A DNA stretch of 64,000 nucleotides from Pseudomonas hydrolytica (GTDB lineage Bacteria; Pseudomonadota; Gammaproteobacteria; Pseudomonadales; Pseudomonadaceae). Shown here piece by piece: positions 38,302 through 47,140 of this stretch (position 1 is the stretch's first letter; the number at the start of each line of letters is the position of its first letter). The stretch is from assembly GCF_021495345.1 (NCBI RefSeq), contig NZ_CP099397.1, positions 1,860,001 through 1,924,000 on the forward strand. The letters run 5' to 3'. The notes below the pieces were generated by a model. It made no database searches and was not told where the DNA came from. It saw nothing but the letters and a program-made list of their open reading frames with translations. The position numbers and the translations under genes were made by a program.

Positions 38302-39633
38302 CTACGGGCGATCCTGAGGTTGCAGCGGCAGGCTGAAGGTGGCGACGAAGCCGCCCTCCGGGTGGTTGGCCAGCAGCAGCTCACCGCCATGCCGCTGCGC
38401 GGCGCGGCGCGCGATGGCCAGGCCCAGGCCATGACCGCCACCGCTCTGCCCGGGGGCGCGGAAAAAGGGTTCGCCCAGCTGCGCCAGATGCTCGGCGGCC
38501 ACCCCGGGGCCATGATCGCGGACGCTGAGCAGCAGGCGCTCGGCCTGGCGCCGGGCGCTGATCTCGATGGGCTGGCCGACGGGGTTGAAGCGCAGGGCGT
38601 TGCGCAGCAGGTTGTCCAGTGCCCGCTCCAGCATGTCCGGCCAGCCTTCCAGTCGCACATCCCGGTCGAGTTGAAACTGCAGCCGCTGCTCGGGGGCCGT
38701 CAGGCGCGCATCGTCCTGCAGCTTGCCCAGCATGGCGCCGAAATCGATTGGCTGCGCGGCGCCGGGGTCGGCATCCAGGCGGGCGAGGGCGAGGATTTCA
38801 CTGATCAGGGCCTCCAGGCGGTCGCACTCCTGGCCAAGGCGTGGCCATAGCTTGTCGCGCTCGGCAGCGTCGGCGCGTTCGGCCAGGGCCAGGGCGATGC
38901 GCAGGCGTGCCAGCGGCGAGCGCAGTTCATGGGAGACGTCGCGCAGCAACTGGCGCTGACTGCCGATCAACCCCTGCAGGCGCTCGCCCATGCGGTTGAA
39001 GTCCTTGGCCAGCAGGCCCAATTCATCGCGGCGGGTGGCCAGGCGGGCCAGGCTGTTCTGCTGGTAGGCGGTCTGGCCAAGGTCGTGCACGGCGCCGCGC
39101 AGACGGTCCAGCGGGCGGGTGATGGACAGGGTCAACAGCAGGCTGAACAGGGTCAGCACCACCAGGGCGATGGCGATCGCACTCAGTGGCCAGAACAGGC
39201 TGGCTCGGTGCCAGGCGGCCAGTTCCGGATGCGGGATGCGGTAGATGAACAGGTAGCTTTCGCCGCTGTCCGGGCTGGTGTATTCGGCGGTCAGACGGCG
39301 CCAGGGCAGGTGACGGTCATCGCCATGACGTGCCTCGAAGGCTGCGGCGCGTGAGGGAAAGGTACCTTTGACCAGCTGCTGACCGCTTTCGCCGAGCACC
39401 TGGGTGTCGATGCGGTACTTGCGCTTGCGCTGTTCGAGAAAGTCCTGGGCGGCTGCCGGTCCATGCTGTTCGTAGCGTTTGGCCCATTTGCGGTCGAGAC
39501 CGTCCAGGCCGGGGTGCAGGTTCAGAATCCAGGCGTCCTGATTCAGGGCGCGGCCGAGCAGCAATGACAGGCCGGCCACCAGTGCGATGGCCAGCCAGAA
39601 AGTGGCCAGGATGCGCCAGAACAGTGAACGCAC
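38302..39633 (-). CDS. cpxA: CpxA-type envelope-stress sensor histidine kinase
   Basis: 443 residues. Two membrane helices (about 8-28 and 152-175) flank a periplasmic sensor region; then HAMP, the H-box (LLRDVSHELRSPLARL), N-box (LDNLLRNALRF) and G-boxes (DHGPGV, GHGLGLAI). It autophosphorylates and passes phosphate to CpxR, the response regulator of the same cluster; the CpxP-like protein encoded just upstream may restrain it. Named by the neighbouring CpxP-like gene and synteny. Gap to cpxP is 65 bp. Confidence 0.88.
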   Translation of the reverse strand: MRSLFWRILATFWLAIALVAGLSLLLGRALNQDAWILNLHPGLDGLDRKWAKRYEQHGPAAAQDFLEQRKRKYRIDTQVLGESGQQLVKGTFPSRAAAFEARHGDDRHLPWRRLTAEYTSPDSGESYLFIYRIPHPELAAWHRASLFWPLSAIAIALVVLTLFSLLLTLSITRPLDRLRGAVHDLGQTAYQQNSLARLATRRDELGLLAKDFNRMGERLQGLIGSQRQLLRDVSHELRSPLARLRIALALAERADAAERDKLWPRLGQECDRLEALISEILALARLDADPGAAQPIDFGAMLGKLQDDARLTAPEQRLQFQLDRDVRLEGWPDMLERALDNLLRNALRFNPVGQPIEISARRQAERLLLSVRDHGPGVAAEHLAQLGEPFFRAPGQSGGGHGLGLAIARRAAQRHGGELLLANHPEGGFVATFSLPLQPQDRP

Positions 39634-39698
39634 GGGAGTTCCTCATGCAGAAGCCGCCGGGCCCGGCAAGGGCGCGGCGGCGGGTGGTCGGGGAAGAC

Positions 39699-40112
39699 TC
39701 AGTTGGTCTTCTGGTCCTTCTCGGCTTTCCAGGCCTTGAACTCGGCCATTTCGGCACGGCGAGCCTCCATCTTCTTCTGGTGCTCGTCGAAGGCCTTCTG
39801 CTGCTCGGGGTTGAGCAGATCACGCAGCGCCTTGTGCTGGTCGGCGCGTGCCTTGTCCAGCTCCTGCTTCATGGCCTGTTTCTCGGCTTCCGGCAGCTTG
39901 TCCAGGTAGCGCTTGGTGATTTCACGATGGGTCTTCATCTGCTCGCCCATCAGCTTGCGAAATTCCTGACGCTGCTCCTTGCTCAGGTTGAGCTCCTTGA
40001 ACATGCCGTGGTCGCGATCATGATGGCGCGGGCCGCCGTCTTTCATCGGCATGGCGAAGGCCAGGGTCGGCAGGGTGGCGGCGAGCAGCAGGGCGGTGAG
40101 GGTCTTGCGCAT
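39699..40112 (-). CDS. cpxP: CpxP/Spy-family periplasmic chaperone-like protein
   Basis: 137 residues, highly charged and helical. Signal peptide 1-20 (cleavage near AFA), His-rich start (GGPRHHDRDHG) and the LTxxQ-type repeats LSKEQRQEF and LNPEQQKAF. Such proteins inhibit CpxA until titrated by misfolded proteins. The ATG has SD AAGGAG. It lies between cpxR and cpxA on the same strand with a candidate CpxR box 83-98 bases upstream. The His cluster may bind metal. Confidence 0.85.
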   Translation of the reverse strand: MRKTLTALLLAATLPTLAFAMPMKDGGPRHHDRDHGMFKELNLSKEQRQEFRKLMGEQMKTHREITKRYLDKLPEAEKQAMKQELDKARADQHKALRDLLNPEQQKAFDEHQKKMEARRAEMAEFKAWKAEKDQKTN

Positions 40113-40194
40113 GGTGATTCTCCTTGTCTCGAAACCGGTAACGACCGGATGGGCTCAGTATGCGGCGGTCAAGGTCAAGGGCGGTCAGGCGTGG

Positions 40195-40210
40195 GTAAAG
40201 CTTGGGTAAA
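40195..40210. promoter_or_regulatory. Candidate CpxR box: GTAAA-N6-GTAAA
   Basis: Two direct repeats GGGTAAAG start 11 bases apart, in the gap between cpxR and cpxP (140 bp). The core matches the known CpxR direct-repeat layout with 6 rather than the usual 5 spacer bases. A third GTAAA occurs on the opposite strand nearby. Confidence 0.5.
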
Positions 40211-40252
40211 GGCAATGTTGCGCGCCGTTTACGCAACTGCGGCAGCGGGCGA

Positions 40253-40930
40253 TCACGGGGCGTAGTAATAGCCGCGGCTGCGCAGGGCGAGGATGCGCGG
40301 GCGGCCGTCCGGGTGCGGGCCGAGCTTCTTGCGCAGGTTGCTGACGTGCATGTCCAGGCTGCGGTCGTACAGGGTCAGCTTGCGCCCCAGGGCCAGCTGA
40401 GCCAGTTCCTGTTTGTCCACGGGCTCGCCAGGCTGGCGCAGCAGCGCCTCGAGCAGGCGGCTCTCGGAAAGGGTCAGCGGCACGTCATGTTCGCCAATGC
40501 TGACCACGCCGCGGTTGGGGCTGAAGCTCAGGTCGCCCTGTTCCAGCTGGCTGCTGGTCGGCGCCGGAGCCGTGCGCCGCAGCACGGCGCGCAGGCGCGC
40601 GGTCAGCTCGCGTGGGTCGCAGGGCTTGGCCAGGTAGTCATCGGCGCCCAGCTCCAGACCCAGAATGCGGTCCAGCGGCTCGCCGCGGGCCGAGAGCATC
40701 AGCACCGGCAGCTCGGGATGTTCGCTGCGCAGTTGCTTGAGCAGTTCCAGCCCGCTGCCGTCTGGCAGCATCACATCCAGCACCACCGCGTCGGGGGCCT
40801 GTAGGGCCAGCGCCCGGCGGGCGTTGCCGGCCTCGTGACAGGCGGTGACCTGAAAACCCTCCTGAGTCAGCCAGCTGCTCAGCAGTTCGCACAGTTCCTG
40901 ATCGTCGTCGATCAGCAGCAGCCGGCTCAT
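40253..40930 (-). CDS. cpxR: CpxR-type OmpR/PhoB response regulator
   Basis: 225 residues. Receiver domain about 1-118 with the acidic pair DDD (8-10), phospho-acceptor Asp in VVLDVMLP (residue 52) and Lys in LAKPCDPREL; winged-helix DNA-binding domain about 130-225 with the RSLDMHVSNLRKKLG recognition helix and the ending LRSRGYYYAP. First of the cpxR-cpxP-cpxA order on the minus strand. Its start is only 3 bases after the stop of the upstream membrane protein gene, so they share a transcript. Confidence 0.9.
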   Translation of the reverse strand: MSRLLLIDDDQELCELLSSWLTQEGFQVTACHEAGNARRALALQAPDAVVLDVMLPDGSGLELLKQLRSEHPELPVLMLSARGEPLDRILGLELGADDYLAKPCDPRELTARLRAVLRRTAPAPTSSQLEQGDLSFSPNRGVVSIGEHDVPLTLSESRLLEALLRQPGEPVDKQELAQLALGRKLTLYDRSLDMHVSNLRKKLGPHPDGRPRILALRSRGYYYAP

Positions 40931-40933
40931 GGC

Positions 40934-41305
40934 TCAGTTGATCCACTCGCGGCGGGTTTTGCGGCTGCCGCGCAGCAGGGCGCCCAGCAGTACGGAGATC
41001 AGGCTGAGCCCGGCGCCGAGGGCGAACCAGGTTTGCTCCTCGCTGAGCAGTGCGGGCTGCGTCTGCGCCTGGCTCTCCTTGAGCTGCAGGCGCAGGCGCT
41101 GGTTTTCCTGACGCAGGCGCTGCAGTTGCGCAGCGTTGCCTGCGGCTTCCTCGTTGCGTAACTGTTCGCTCTGCACCAGACGCTCCTGCAGCGCTTGCGC
41201 CTCTGTCGAGGGGGCTGCGGCGGGCGGGGTGGTTTCTTCCTCGGCCTGGGCCAGGGCGCAGGTCAGCAGCAGGGTGGCCAGCAATGACAGCGTGATCGAG
41301 CGCAT
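40934..41305 (-). CDS. Secreted-start coiled-coil membrane protein upstream of cpxR (unknown function)
   Basis: 123 residues: signal peptide 1-21 (ALAQA cleavage), Pro/Glu linker, a coiled coil at about 38-85 (LQERLVQSEQLRNEEAAGNAA...), and a C-terminal membrane helix about 93-113 (FALGAGLSLISVLLGALLRG) with a basic tail RKTRREW. The layout resembles the C-terminal part of YgiM/TIGR04211 SH3 proteins but the SH3 domain is absent. It is tightly joined to cpxR and may be a membrane partner of the Cpx system; this is inferred. Confidence 0.7.
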   Translation of the reverse strand: MRSITLSLLATLLLTCALAQAEEETTPPAAAPSTEAQALQERLVQSEQLRNEEAAGNAAQLQRLRQENQRLRLQLKESQAQTQPALLSEEQTWFALGAGLSLISVLLGALLRGSRKTRREWIN

Positions 41306-41343
41306 CGCGATTCCTTAATGGGCGAGAGCGGCTAAGAGGAAGA

Positions 41344-41643
41344 TCAGGGCAGCACTTTCTTGAACGGTTTGACCACCACGTTGGCGTAGACACCGGCGGC
41401 GCGGTAGGGGTCGGCGTCGGCCCAGCCCTGCGCGGCTTCCAGCGAGTCGAACTCGGCGACGATCAGGCTGCCGCTGAAGCCCGCCGGGCCCGGGTCGTTG
41501 CTGTCGATGGCCGGGTGCGGGCCGGCCAGAACCAGGCGTCCTTCCTGCTTGAGCTGCTCGAGGCGGGCCAGGTGGGCGGGGCGGGCAGCCAGGCGATGGT
41601 CCAGGGAGTTTTCGACGTCGGTGGCGATGATGGCGTAGAGCAT
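41344..41643 (-). CDS. yciI: YciI family protein
   Basis: 99 residues, ferredoxin-like (ABM-like) fold. It starts [25 protein letters not shown] and carries the conserved AGPHPAIDS and the [22 protein letters not shown] ending, the YciI signature. Proposed to be a small enzyme or binding protein with an active His-Asp pair; function not settled. Divergent from the PHP gene. Confidence 0.92.
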   Translation of the reverse strand: MLYAIIATDVENSLDHRLAARPAHLARLEQLKQEGRLVLAGPHPAIDSNDPGPAGFSGSLIVAEFDSLEAAQGWADADPYRAAGVYANVVVKPFKKVLP

Positions 41644-41760
41644 CTCAGTCCTTATATTGGGTCGATTTGAGGTGAGGCGGGGCTTTTATGCCGTACGGCG
41701 GCAGCCAGAGGGCGGATGTGGGGCATAATAACAAACATCAATCTCAACGAAAGCGCCGCC

Positions 41761-42627
41761 ATGATTGTCGATCTGCACTGCCACAGCACCGCCTCCGATG
41801 GCGCCCTGGCCCCGTCTGTACTGGTGGAGCGGGCCCATGCGCGTGGCGTGCGAGTGCTGGCTCTGACCGATCACGACACCCTGGAAGGGCTCGACGAGGC
41901 GCAGCGCACTGCGGCGGCTCTGGACATGCAACTAGTCAACGGCATCGAGCTGTCCTGCACCTGGGGCGGAGCCACCATTCATGTGCTGGGGTATGCCTTC
42001 GAGCGCGAAGCGCCGGCGCTGCGCCAGGCCATCGAGGCCTTGCACCAGGGGCGCTGGCAGCGCGCGCAGGAAATCGATCGACGCCTGGCTGCCAAGGGCA
42101 TGCCCGGCGCCCTGGACGGCGCACGGGCTGTGCAGCAGGAGCTTGGCGACAGCGGCAACGCACCGGCGCGGCCGCATTTCGCCGAATTTCTGGTGCGGGC
42201 CGGGCATGTACGCGATCGCGCCGAGGCGTTTCGCAAGTGGTTGGGCTCGGGCAAGCTGGGCGACGTCAAACAGCACTGGCCGGTGCTGGAGGACACGCTG
42301 GCCACCTTGCGTGCGGCCAAGGCCTGGATCAGCCTGGCGCATCCCTGGCAGTACGACTTTACTCGCAGTAAGCGTCGGCGCTTGGTGGCCGACTTCGCCG
42401 CGGCAGGCGGGCATGCCCTGGAAGTGGTCAATGGCATGCAACCGGCCGAGCAGGTCGGCGGTCTGGCGATTCTGGCGCGTGAATTCGGCTTGATGGCCAG
42501 CGTCGGCAGCGACTTTCACGCGCCAGGCGACTGGTCCGAACTGGGCATGTACCGCCCGTTGCCTGATGACCTGACGGCGCTCTGGGAGCGCTTCGAACAT
42601 GCACAGCCACCCACTGTCCCTTCATGA
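41761..42627 (+). CDS. rnm: PHP-domain phosphoesterase, RNase AM-type (YciV)
   Basis: 288 residues. N-terminal PHP motifs VDLHCHSTASDGALAP and LTDHDTLEGL, the NGIELSC turn, and the metal-binding SDFHAPGDWSELG near the end. In E. coli the homologue is a 5'-3' exoribonuclease that matures rRNA 5' ends and also hydrolyses short oligonucleotides and 3',5'-bisphosphates. ATG 41761 is chosen over an upstream ATG at 41716. Thirteen bases before yciO, so likely co-transcribed. Confidence 0.9.
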   Translation: MIVDLHCHSTASDGALAPSVLVERAHARGVRVLALTDHDTLEGLDEAQRTAAALDMQLVNGIELSCTWGGATIHVLGYAFEREAPALRQAIEALHQGRWQRAQEIDRRLAAKGMPGALDGARAVQQELGDSGNAPARPHFAEFLVRAGHVRDRAEAFRKWLGSGKLGDVKQHWPVLEDTLATLRAAKAWISLAHPWQYDFTRSKRRRLVADFAAAGGHALEVVNGMQPAEQVGGLAILAREFGLMASVGSDFHAPGDWSELGMYRPLPDDLTALWERFEHAQPPTVPS

Positions 42628-42640
42628 GCAGGATGCAAGT

Positions 42641-43267
42641 GTGAGCCAATTCTTCCAGGTCCACCCGGAGAACCCCCAGGCGCGCCTGATAAAACAGGCC
42701 GTGGAAATCATTCGCAGTGGTGGGGTGGTGGTCTATCCGACCGATTCCTCCTACGCCCTGGGTTGCGCCATCGGCGACAAGAATGCGGTCGAGCGCATTC
42801 GTCGCCTGCGTCAGCTCGACGACAAGCACAACTTCACCCTGGTCTGCCGCGACCTGTCGCAGATCGGCCTGTTCGCCAAGGTGGACACCGCCGCCTTCCG
42901 TCTGCTGAAGAACCACACGCCGGGCCCCTACACCTTCATCCTCAATGCCACCCGTGAAGTGCCGCGCATGCTGCTGCATCCCAAGCGCCGCACCATCGGC
43001 CTGCGCGTGCCCAGCCACCCGATCGCCCTGGCATTGCTCGAGCAGCTCGGCGAGCCGCTGATGAGCGTCAGCCTGATTCTGCCGGGTGACGAGCTGCCGA
43101 TGTCCGACCCCTACGAGATGCGCCAGATACTCGAACATCAGGTCGAGCTGATCATCGACGGCGGCTTCGGCGGTCTGGAAGCGTCCACCGTGGTCAACCT
43201 GGCCGACGACACGCCGGAGATCCTGCGGGTGGGCTGTGGCGATCCTTCGCCATTCGTCGATCTGTAA
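42641..43267 (+). CDS. yciO: YciO, Sua5/YrdC-like threonylcarbamoyl-AMP synthase-fold protein
   Basis: 208 residues from GTG 42641 (AGGA upstream), chosen because the protein then starts MSQFFQVHPENPQ like E. coli YciO; the longer ORF from 42599 has no homologous leader. Signatures: GGVVVYPTDSSYALGC, FTLVCRDLSQ, HTPGPYTFIL, RRTIGLRVPSHPIA and SVSLILPG. YciO lacks strong TsaC activity in E. coli, so its natural role in t6A synthesis is uncertain. Confidence 0.9.
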   Translation: MSQFFQVHPENPQARLIKQAVEIIRSGGVVVYPTDSSYALGCAIGDKNAVERIRRLRQLDDKHNFTLVCRDLSQIGLFAKVDTAAFRLLKNHTPGPYTFILNATREVPRMLLHPKRRTIGLRVPSHPIALALLEQLGEPLMSVSLILPGDELPMSDPYEMRQILEHQVELIIDGGFGGLEASTVVNLADDTPEILRVGCGDPSPFVDL

Positions 43268-43314
43268 GGCGGCCGCTGCACCTCGTCAGCGCTGCGCAGC
43301 GGCCCCTGGCCGGC

Positions 43315-43668
43315 TCAGAGGATCAGCACGACCAGAATCGCCACCAGCAGGATGATGACGAAGTCGGTGCCGCTCAGGGCGCCGGCGACCGGCATGCTGT
43401 CGATGCGCTGGGACAGGCTGGCGATTTCCGCAGGCGTCATGGCATCGACGCGCTGGCGCGCCAGATCCGGCGCCACGTCCATGCTCTGCAGGGCTTGCTG
43501 CACGTTGTCGCGGGCCAGGAAGTCATCGATCTTGGCACGGTCGGCGGCGAGGCTCTGTTCGGCGAGAACGTCCTGCGTGCCGATCATGCTGGCCTGGGCG
43601 GGCAGGGTGGCGACGAACAGGCAGACCATCAGCAGATGGCTGATCAGGGAGAGGAAATTCTTGTTCAT
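43315..43668 (-). CDS. PA2779-family protein (small, secreted or membrane-anchored)
   Basis: 117 residues: signal peptide about 1-27, a helical middle with LDFLARDNVQQALQSM-type sequence (DDFLARDNVQQALQ) and the C-terminal hydrophobic helix FVIILLVAILVVLIL. This is the PA2779 family layout. Its usual partner (a PA2778-type C39 peptidase) is not beside it. ATG 43668 has GGGAGC upstream. Function unknown. Confidence 0.75.
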   Translation of the reverse strand: MNKNFLSLISHLLMVCLFVATLPAQASMIGTQDVLAEQSLAADRAKIDDFLARDNVQQALQSMDVAPDLARQRVDAMTPAEIASLSQRIDSMPVAGALSGTDFVIILLVAILVVLIL

Positions 43669-43797
43669 GATGGGCTCCCGGTGGGTTGTGGTTCCGCCGG
43701 AATCACGACCCGCGGGGCGTTCGCCGGCATCGATGATTTGACTCCGCCGCCGACTGGCGGGTTCCGCCAACCTTTTCCGTTGTGCCCCCGGCTGCCC

Positions 43798-43803
43798 TAT
43801 ACT
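43798..43803 (+). promoter_or_regulatory. Candidate -10 (TATACT) for trpS
   Basis: TATACT is 35 bases before the TTG start, a good -10; the best -35 nearby (TTTTCC at 43773) has a 19-base spacer, so the pair is weak. Confidence 0.35.
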
Positions 43804-43837
43804 CCGCGGTCTTGTCTGTTGTTTCAGGTGGAACGGT

Positions 43838-45052
43838 TTGAGCCTTATCGACTCCGAGCGGCGGGTGCTGTCGGGAATGCGCCCCAGCGGTCGTCTGCAT
43901 CTCGGGCATTACCATGGCGTGCTGAAGAGCTGGGTCAAGTTGCAGCACGAATACGACTGCTTCTTCTGCATCGTCGACTGGCATGCGCTGACCACCGACT
44001 ACGCCGAGGTCGGCCAGCTGTCGCAGCACGTCATGGACATGGCGGTGGACTGGCTGGCCGCAGGCGTCAGCCCCAGTTCGGCGACCCTGTTCGTGCAGTC
44101 GCAGGTGCCCGAGCATGCCGAGCTGCACCTGCTGCTGTCGATGATCTGCCCGCTGAGCTGGCTGGAGCGGGTGCCCTCCTACAAGGAGCAGCAGGAACGT
44201 CAGAACGGCAAGGACCTGGCCACCTACGGCTTTCTCGGCTACCCGCTGTTGCAGGCGGCGGACATCCTGCTCTATCGCGCCGGGCTGGTGCCGGTGGGGG
44301 CCGACCAGTTGCCGCATATCGAGTTCGCCCGCGAAGTGGCGCGGCGCTTCAATCATCTGTATGGCAGCGAGCCGGACTTCGAGCTGAAGGCCGAGGCCGC
44401 CATCGGCAAGCTGGGCAAGAAGGCGGGCAGGCTCTACAGCAGCCTGCGCAAGGCCTATCAGGAGCAGGGTGACGCCGAGGCCCTGGAAACCGCCCGCGCG
44501 CTGCTCAAGGAGCAGAGCAACATCACCCTGGGCGATCAGGAGCGTCTGTTCGGCTACCTCGAGGGATCCGCCAAGGTGATCCTCGCCGAGCCTCAGCCTC
44601 TGCTCGCCGATCCCTCGCGGGTGCCTGGTCTGGACGGGCAGAAGATGGCCAAGTCCAGCGGCAATGCGATCTTCCTGCGTGACGGCGATGCCGAACTCGA
44701 GGAGAAGCTGCGGCGCATGCCCACCGACCCGGCGCGCGTGCATCGCGATGACCCGGGTGAGCCGCAGCGCTGCCCCGTCTGGTCGCTGCATCAGCTGTAC
44801 TCGCCCGATGAGCGCTTGCACTGGGTGGTGGAGGGCTGCCGAAGCGCCTCCATCGGTTGCCTCGACTGCAAGAGCGCGCTGTGTTCTGCCGTGCAAACCG
44901 AGCTGGCGCCGCTGCGGCTGCGCGCCATCGACTACGAAGACAGCCCCGACCTGGTACGCAGCATTCTCGCCGAGGGCGCCGAGCGTGCCCGTGACGAGGC
45001 GCGCGATACCCTGGCCGAGGTGCGCCTGGCCATGGGCCTGAATTACCGTTGA
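43838..45052 (+). CDS. trpS: Tryptophanyl-tRNA synthetase
   Basis: 404 residues, class Ic synthetase. The HIGH-like motif is PSGRLHLGHYHG and the KMSKS-like loop is GQKMAKSSGN. The C-terminal part has a Cys motif (CLDCK...LCSAVQ) resembling a metal-binding patch. The start is TTG at 43838 with AGGTGG 7 bases upstream; no in-frame ATG is close enough to give the full N-terminus before MRPSGR. Co-directional with scpAB, 13 bases later. Confidence 0.95.
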   Translation: MSLIDSERRVLSGMRPSGRLHLGHYHGVLKSWVKLQHEYDCFFCIVDWHALTTDYAEVGQLSQHVMDMAVDWLAAGVSPSSATLFVQSQVPEHAELHLLLSMICPLSWLERVPSYKEQQERQNGKDLATYGFLGYPLLQAADILLYRAGLVPVGADQLPHIEFAREVARRFNHLYGSEPDFELKAEAAIGKLGKKAGRLYSSLRKAYQEQGDAEALETARALLKEQSNITLGDQERLFGYLEGSAKVILAEPQPLLADPSRVPGLDGQKMAKSSGNAIFLRDGDAELEEKLRRMPTDPARVHRDDPGEPQRCPVWSLHQLYSPDERLHWVVEGCRSASIGCLDCKSALCSAVQTELAPLRLRAIDYEDSPDLVRSILAEGAERARDEARDTLAEVRLAMGLNYR

Positions 45053-45065
45053 GGAGCGCCAGCCG

Positions 45066-45890
45066 ATGACCGAGCCCGTCACGCCAGCTGCCGATAGCCA
45101 GGCCGGTGCACAGCAGGAGCTGCCGTTCGCCCTGGTCTACGGCGAGGCGGTCACCGAGCTGCCGCTGGATCTGTATATCCCGCCGGATGCGCTGGAAGTG
45201 TTTCTCGAAGCCTTCGAGGGCCCGCTGGACCTGCTGCTCTACCTCATCCGCAAGCAGAACATCGACATCCTCGACATCCCGGTGGCGGAAATCACCCGCC
45301 AGTACATGGGCTACGTCGAACTGATGCACACGGTGCGTCTGGAGCTGGCCGCCGAGTATCTGGTGATGGCCGCGATGCTCGCCGAGATCAAGTCGCGCAT
45401 GTTGCTGCCGCGCTCGGCCGAATCGGAGGAGGAAGAGGACGACCCGCGCGCCGAGCTGATTCGCCGTCTGCAGGAGTACGAACGCTTCAAGGCCGCGGCC
45501 GAAGGCCTGGACGAGCTGCCGCGGGTTGGCCGCGACGTCACGGTGCCCAGGCTGGACGCGCCCGAAGCGCGGGCGCGCAAGCTGCTGCCGGACGTCAGCC
45601 TGGAAGAGCTGCTGCTGTCGATGGCCGAGGTGCTGCGTCGCGCCGACATGTTCGAGAGCCATCAGATCACCCGTGAAGCCCTGTCCACCCGCGAGCGCAT
45701 GAGCGAAGTGCTGGAGCGCCTCAAGGGTGGTGGCTTCGTGCCGTTCGTCGAGCTGTTCGCCGCGGAGGAAGGGCGTCTCGGTGTGGTGGTCACCTTCATG
45801 GCGGTGCTCGAATTGATCAAGGAATCTCTGGTCGAGCTGGTGCAGAATGAGCCTTTCGCCGCCATCCATGTACGAGCCCGTGCCGAATGA
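45066..45890 (+). CDS. scpA: Segregation and condensation protein A (ScpA)
   Basis: 274 residues, kleisin of the Smc-ScpAB complex. It holds the typical kleisin start FEGPLDLLLYLIRKQNIDILDIPVAEIT (about residues 45-75) and a C-terminal winged helix. SD GAGGAG precedes ATG 45066. A four-base overlap with scpB suggests coupled translation. Acts in chromosome compaction and segregation. Confidence 0.95.
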   Translation: MTEPVTPAADSQAGAQQELPFALVYGEAVTELPLDLYIPPDALEVFLEAFEGPLDLLLYLIRKQNIDILDIPVAEITRQYMGYVELMHTVRLELAAEYLVMAAMLAEIKSRMLLPRSAESEEEEDDPRAELIRRLQEYERFKAAAEGLDELPRVGRDVTVPRLDAPEARARKLLPDVSLEELLLSMAEVLRRADMFESHQITREALSTRERMSEVLERLKGGGFVPFVELFAAEEGRLGVVVTFMAVLELIKESLVELVQNEPFAAIHVRARAE

Positions 45891-46681
45891 ACCTGAACGA
45901 CCCCAAAGAACTGGCCCAGTTGCTCGAAGCCTTTCTGCTGGCTTCCGGCAAGGCGCAGTCGCTGGAACGTCTTTTCGAACTCTTCGAGGAGGGCGAGCGG
46001 CCCGAGCCGGAGCAGTTCAAGGCTGCGCTGGAAATCCTGCGTCAGTCCTGCGAGGGCCGGGCCTTCGAGCTCAAGGAAGTCGCTTCGGGCTATCGCCTGC
46101 AGGTGCGTGAGCGTTTCGCGCCCTGGGTCGGCCGCCTGTGGGAGGAGCGTCCCCAGCGCTATTCCCGTGCGCTGCTGGAAACCCTGGCGCTGATCGCCTA
46201 CCGCCAGCCCATCACCCGCGGCGAGATCGAGGATGTGCGGGGCGTGGCGGTCAACAGCAACATCACCAAGACCTTGCTCGAGCGCGAGTGGATTCGCGTG
46301 GTGGGCTATCGCGACGTGCCCGGTCGCCCGGCGATGTTCGCCACCACCAAGGGCTTTCTCGATCATTTCAACCTGAAAAGCCTGGACGAGCTGCCGCCGC
46401 TCGCCGCCCTGCGCGAACTGGAACCGGAGCCGGAACTGGCTCTGGACGACGATGCCGAGGTGCCCCAGGGCCTGCAGGCGCGCGCCGATCTGGCACTGCA
46501 GGAAGAGGGCGAGCCTGGCGAGCCGCGCGAGGAAACCAGCTTCCGCAGCCTGCTGGCCGAGCTGGACTCGATGGAGCAGGGGCTCAAGACCGACTTCGAT
46601 GACCTGCGTCTGGAGGAGGACGAGGGTGCGCCTGCCGAGCCCGACCTGGCCGACATGCAAGGTGACGAACCGTTGCATTGA
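45887..46681 (+). CDS. scpB: Segregation and condensation protein B (ScpB)
   Basis: 264 residues. Two winged helices with the conserved RYSRALLETLALIAYRQPITRGEIEDVRGV and TKTLLEREWIRVVGYRDVPGRPAMFATT. The C-terminal third (from about residue 180) is an acidic, Glu-rich extension. Overlaps scpA by ATGA. Partner of ScpA and Smc. Confidence 0.95.
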   Translation: MNLNDPKELAQLLEAFLLASGKAQSLERLFELFEEGERPEPEQFKAALEILRQSCEGRAFELKEVASGYRLQVRERFAPWVGRLWEERPQRYSRALLETLALIAYRQPITRGEIEDVRGVAVNSNITKTLLEREWIRVVGYRDVPGRPAMFATTKGFLDHFNLKSLDELPPLAALRELEPEPELALDDDAEVPQGLQARADLALQEEGEPGEPREETSFRSLLAELDSMEQGLKTDFDDLRLEEDEGAPAEPDLADMQGDEPLH

Positions 46682-46777
46682 CGGCGTTTAAGCAGGGCAT
46701 CGAATCCTTCAATCTCCTTCTCGCTCACCGAGCCCTTATTCTTGCGCGCAACCGATCCATCCTGATCGAGGCGATCA

Positions 46778-46960
46778 ATGAGCAAGAATCCCTGCATCAA
46801 GGTCTGTGAGTTCGAACGGGACATCTGCTTGGGCTGCGGCCGCAGCCGCCAGGAAATCAAGGGCTGGAAGCGTCTGAGCAAGAGCGAGCGCCTGATGCTG
46901 CTGGCCGAAGCCGATATGCGCCTGCTGGCGCTGGAGGCCACTGGCCGTCGCAAGCACTGA
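46778..46960 (+). CDS. DUF1289 small cysteine protein
   Basis: 60 residues with the DUF1289 pattern CIKVCEF...CLGCGRSRQEI: four Cys that could bind a metal or iron-sulphur group, and the conserved W in GWKRLSKSER. Found widely in Proteobacteria beside other genes; no function is established. Confidence 0.9.
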   Translation: MSKNPCIKVCEFERDICLGCGRSRQEIKGWKRLSKSERLMLLAEADMRLLALEATGRRKH

Positions 46961-47140
46961 CCGCAAAGCTTCCATAATGCCCGGCTCATAGGCCAAAGCG
47001 TCGTCCGAGTCTGGGCCGCTGCCAGTCAGTGCAGGGTGTTTATCCGGGCGAATGCTGCGCCATCGTCTACCCTATGGGCTCCACTACGCGTATGATGCGC
47101 GCCCTTCGATCATCCATCACTACACCGGGAGGTGCCCGAG

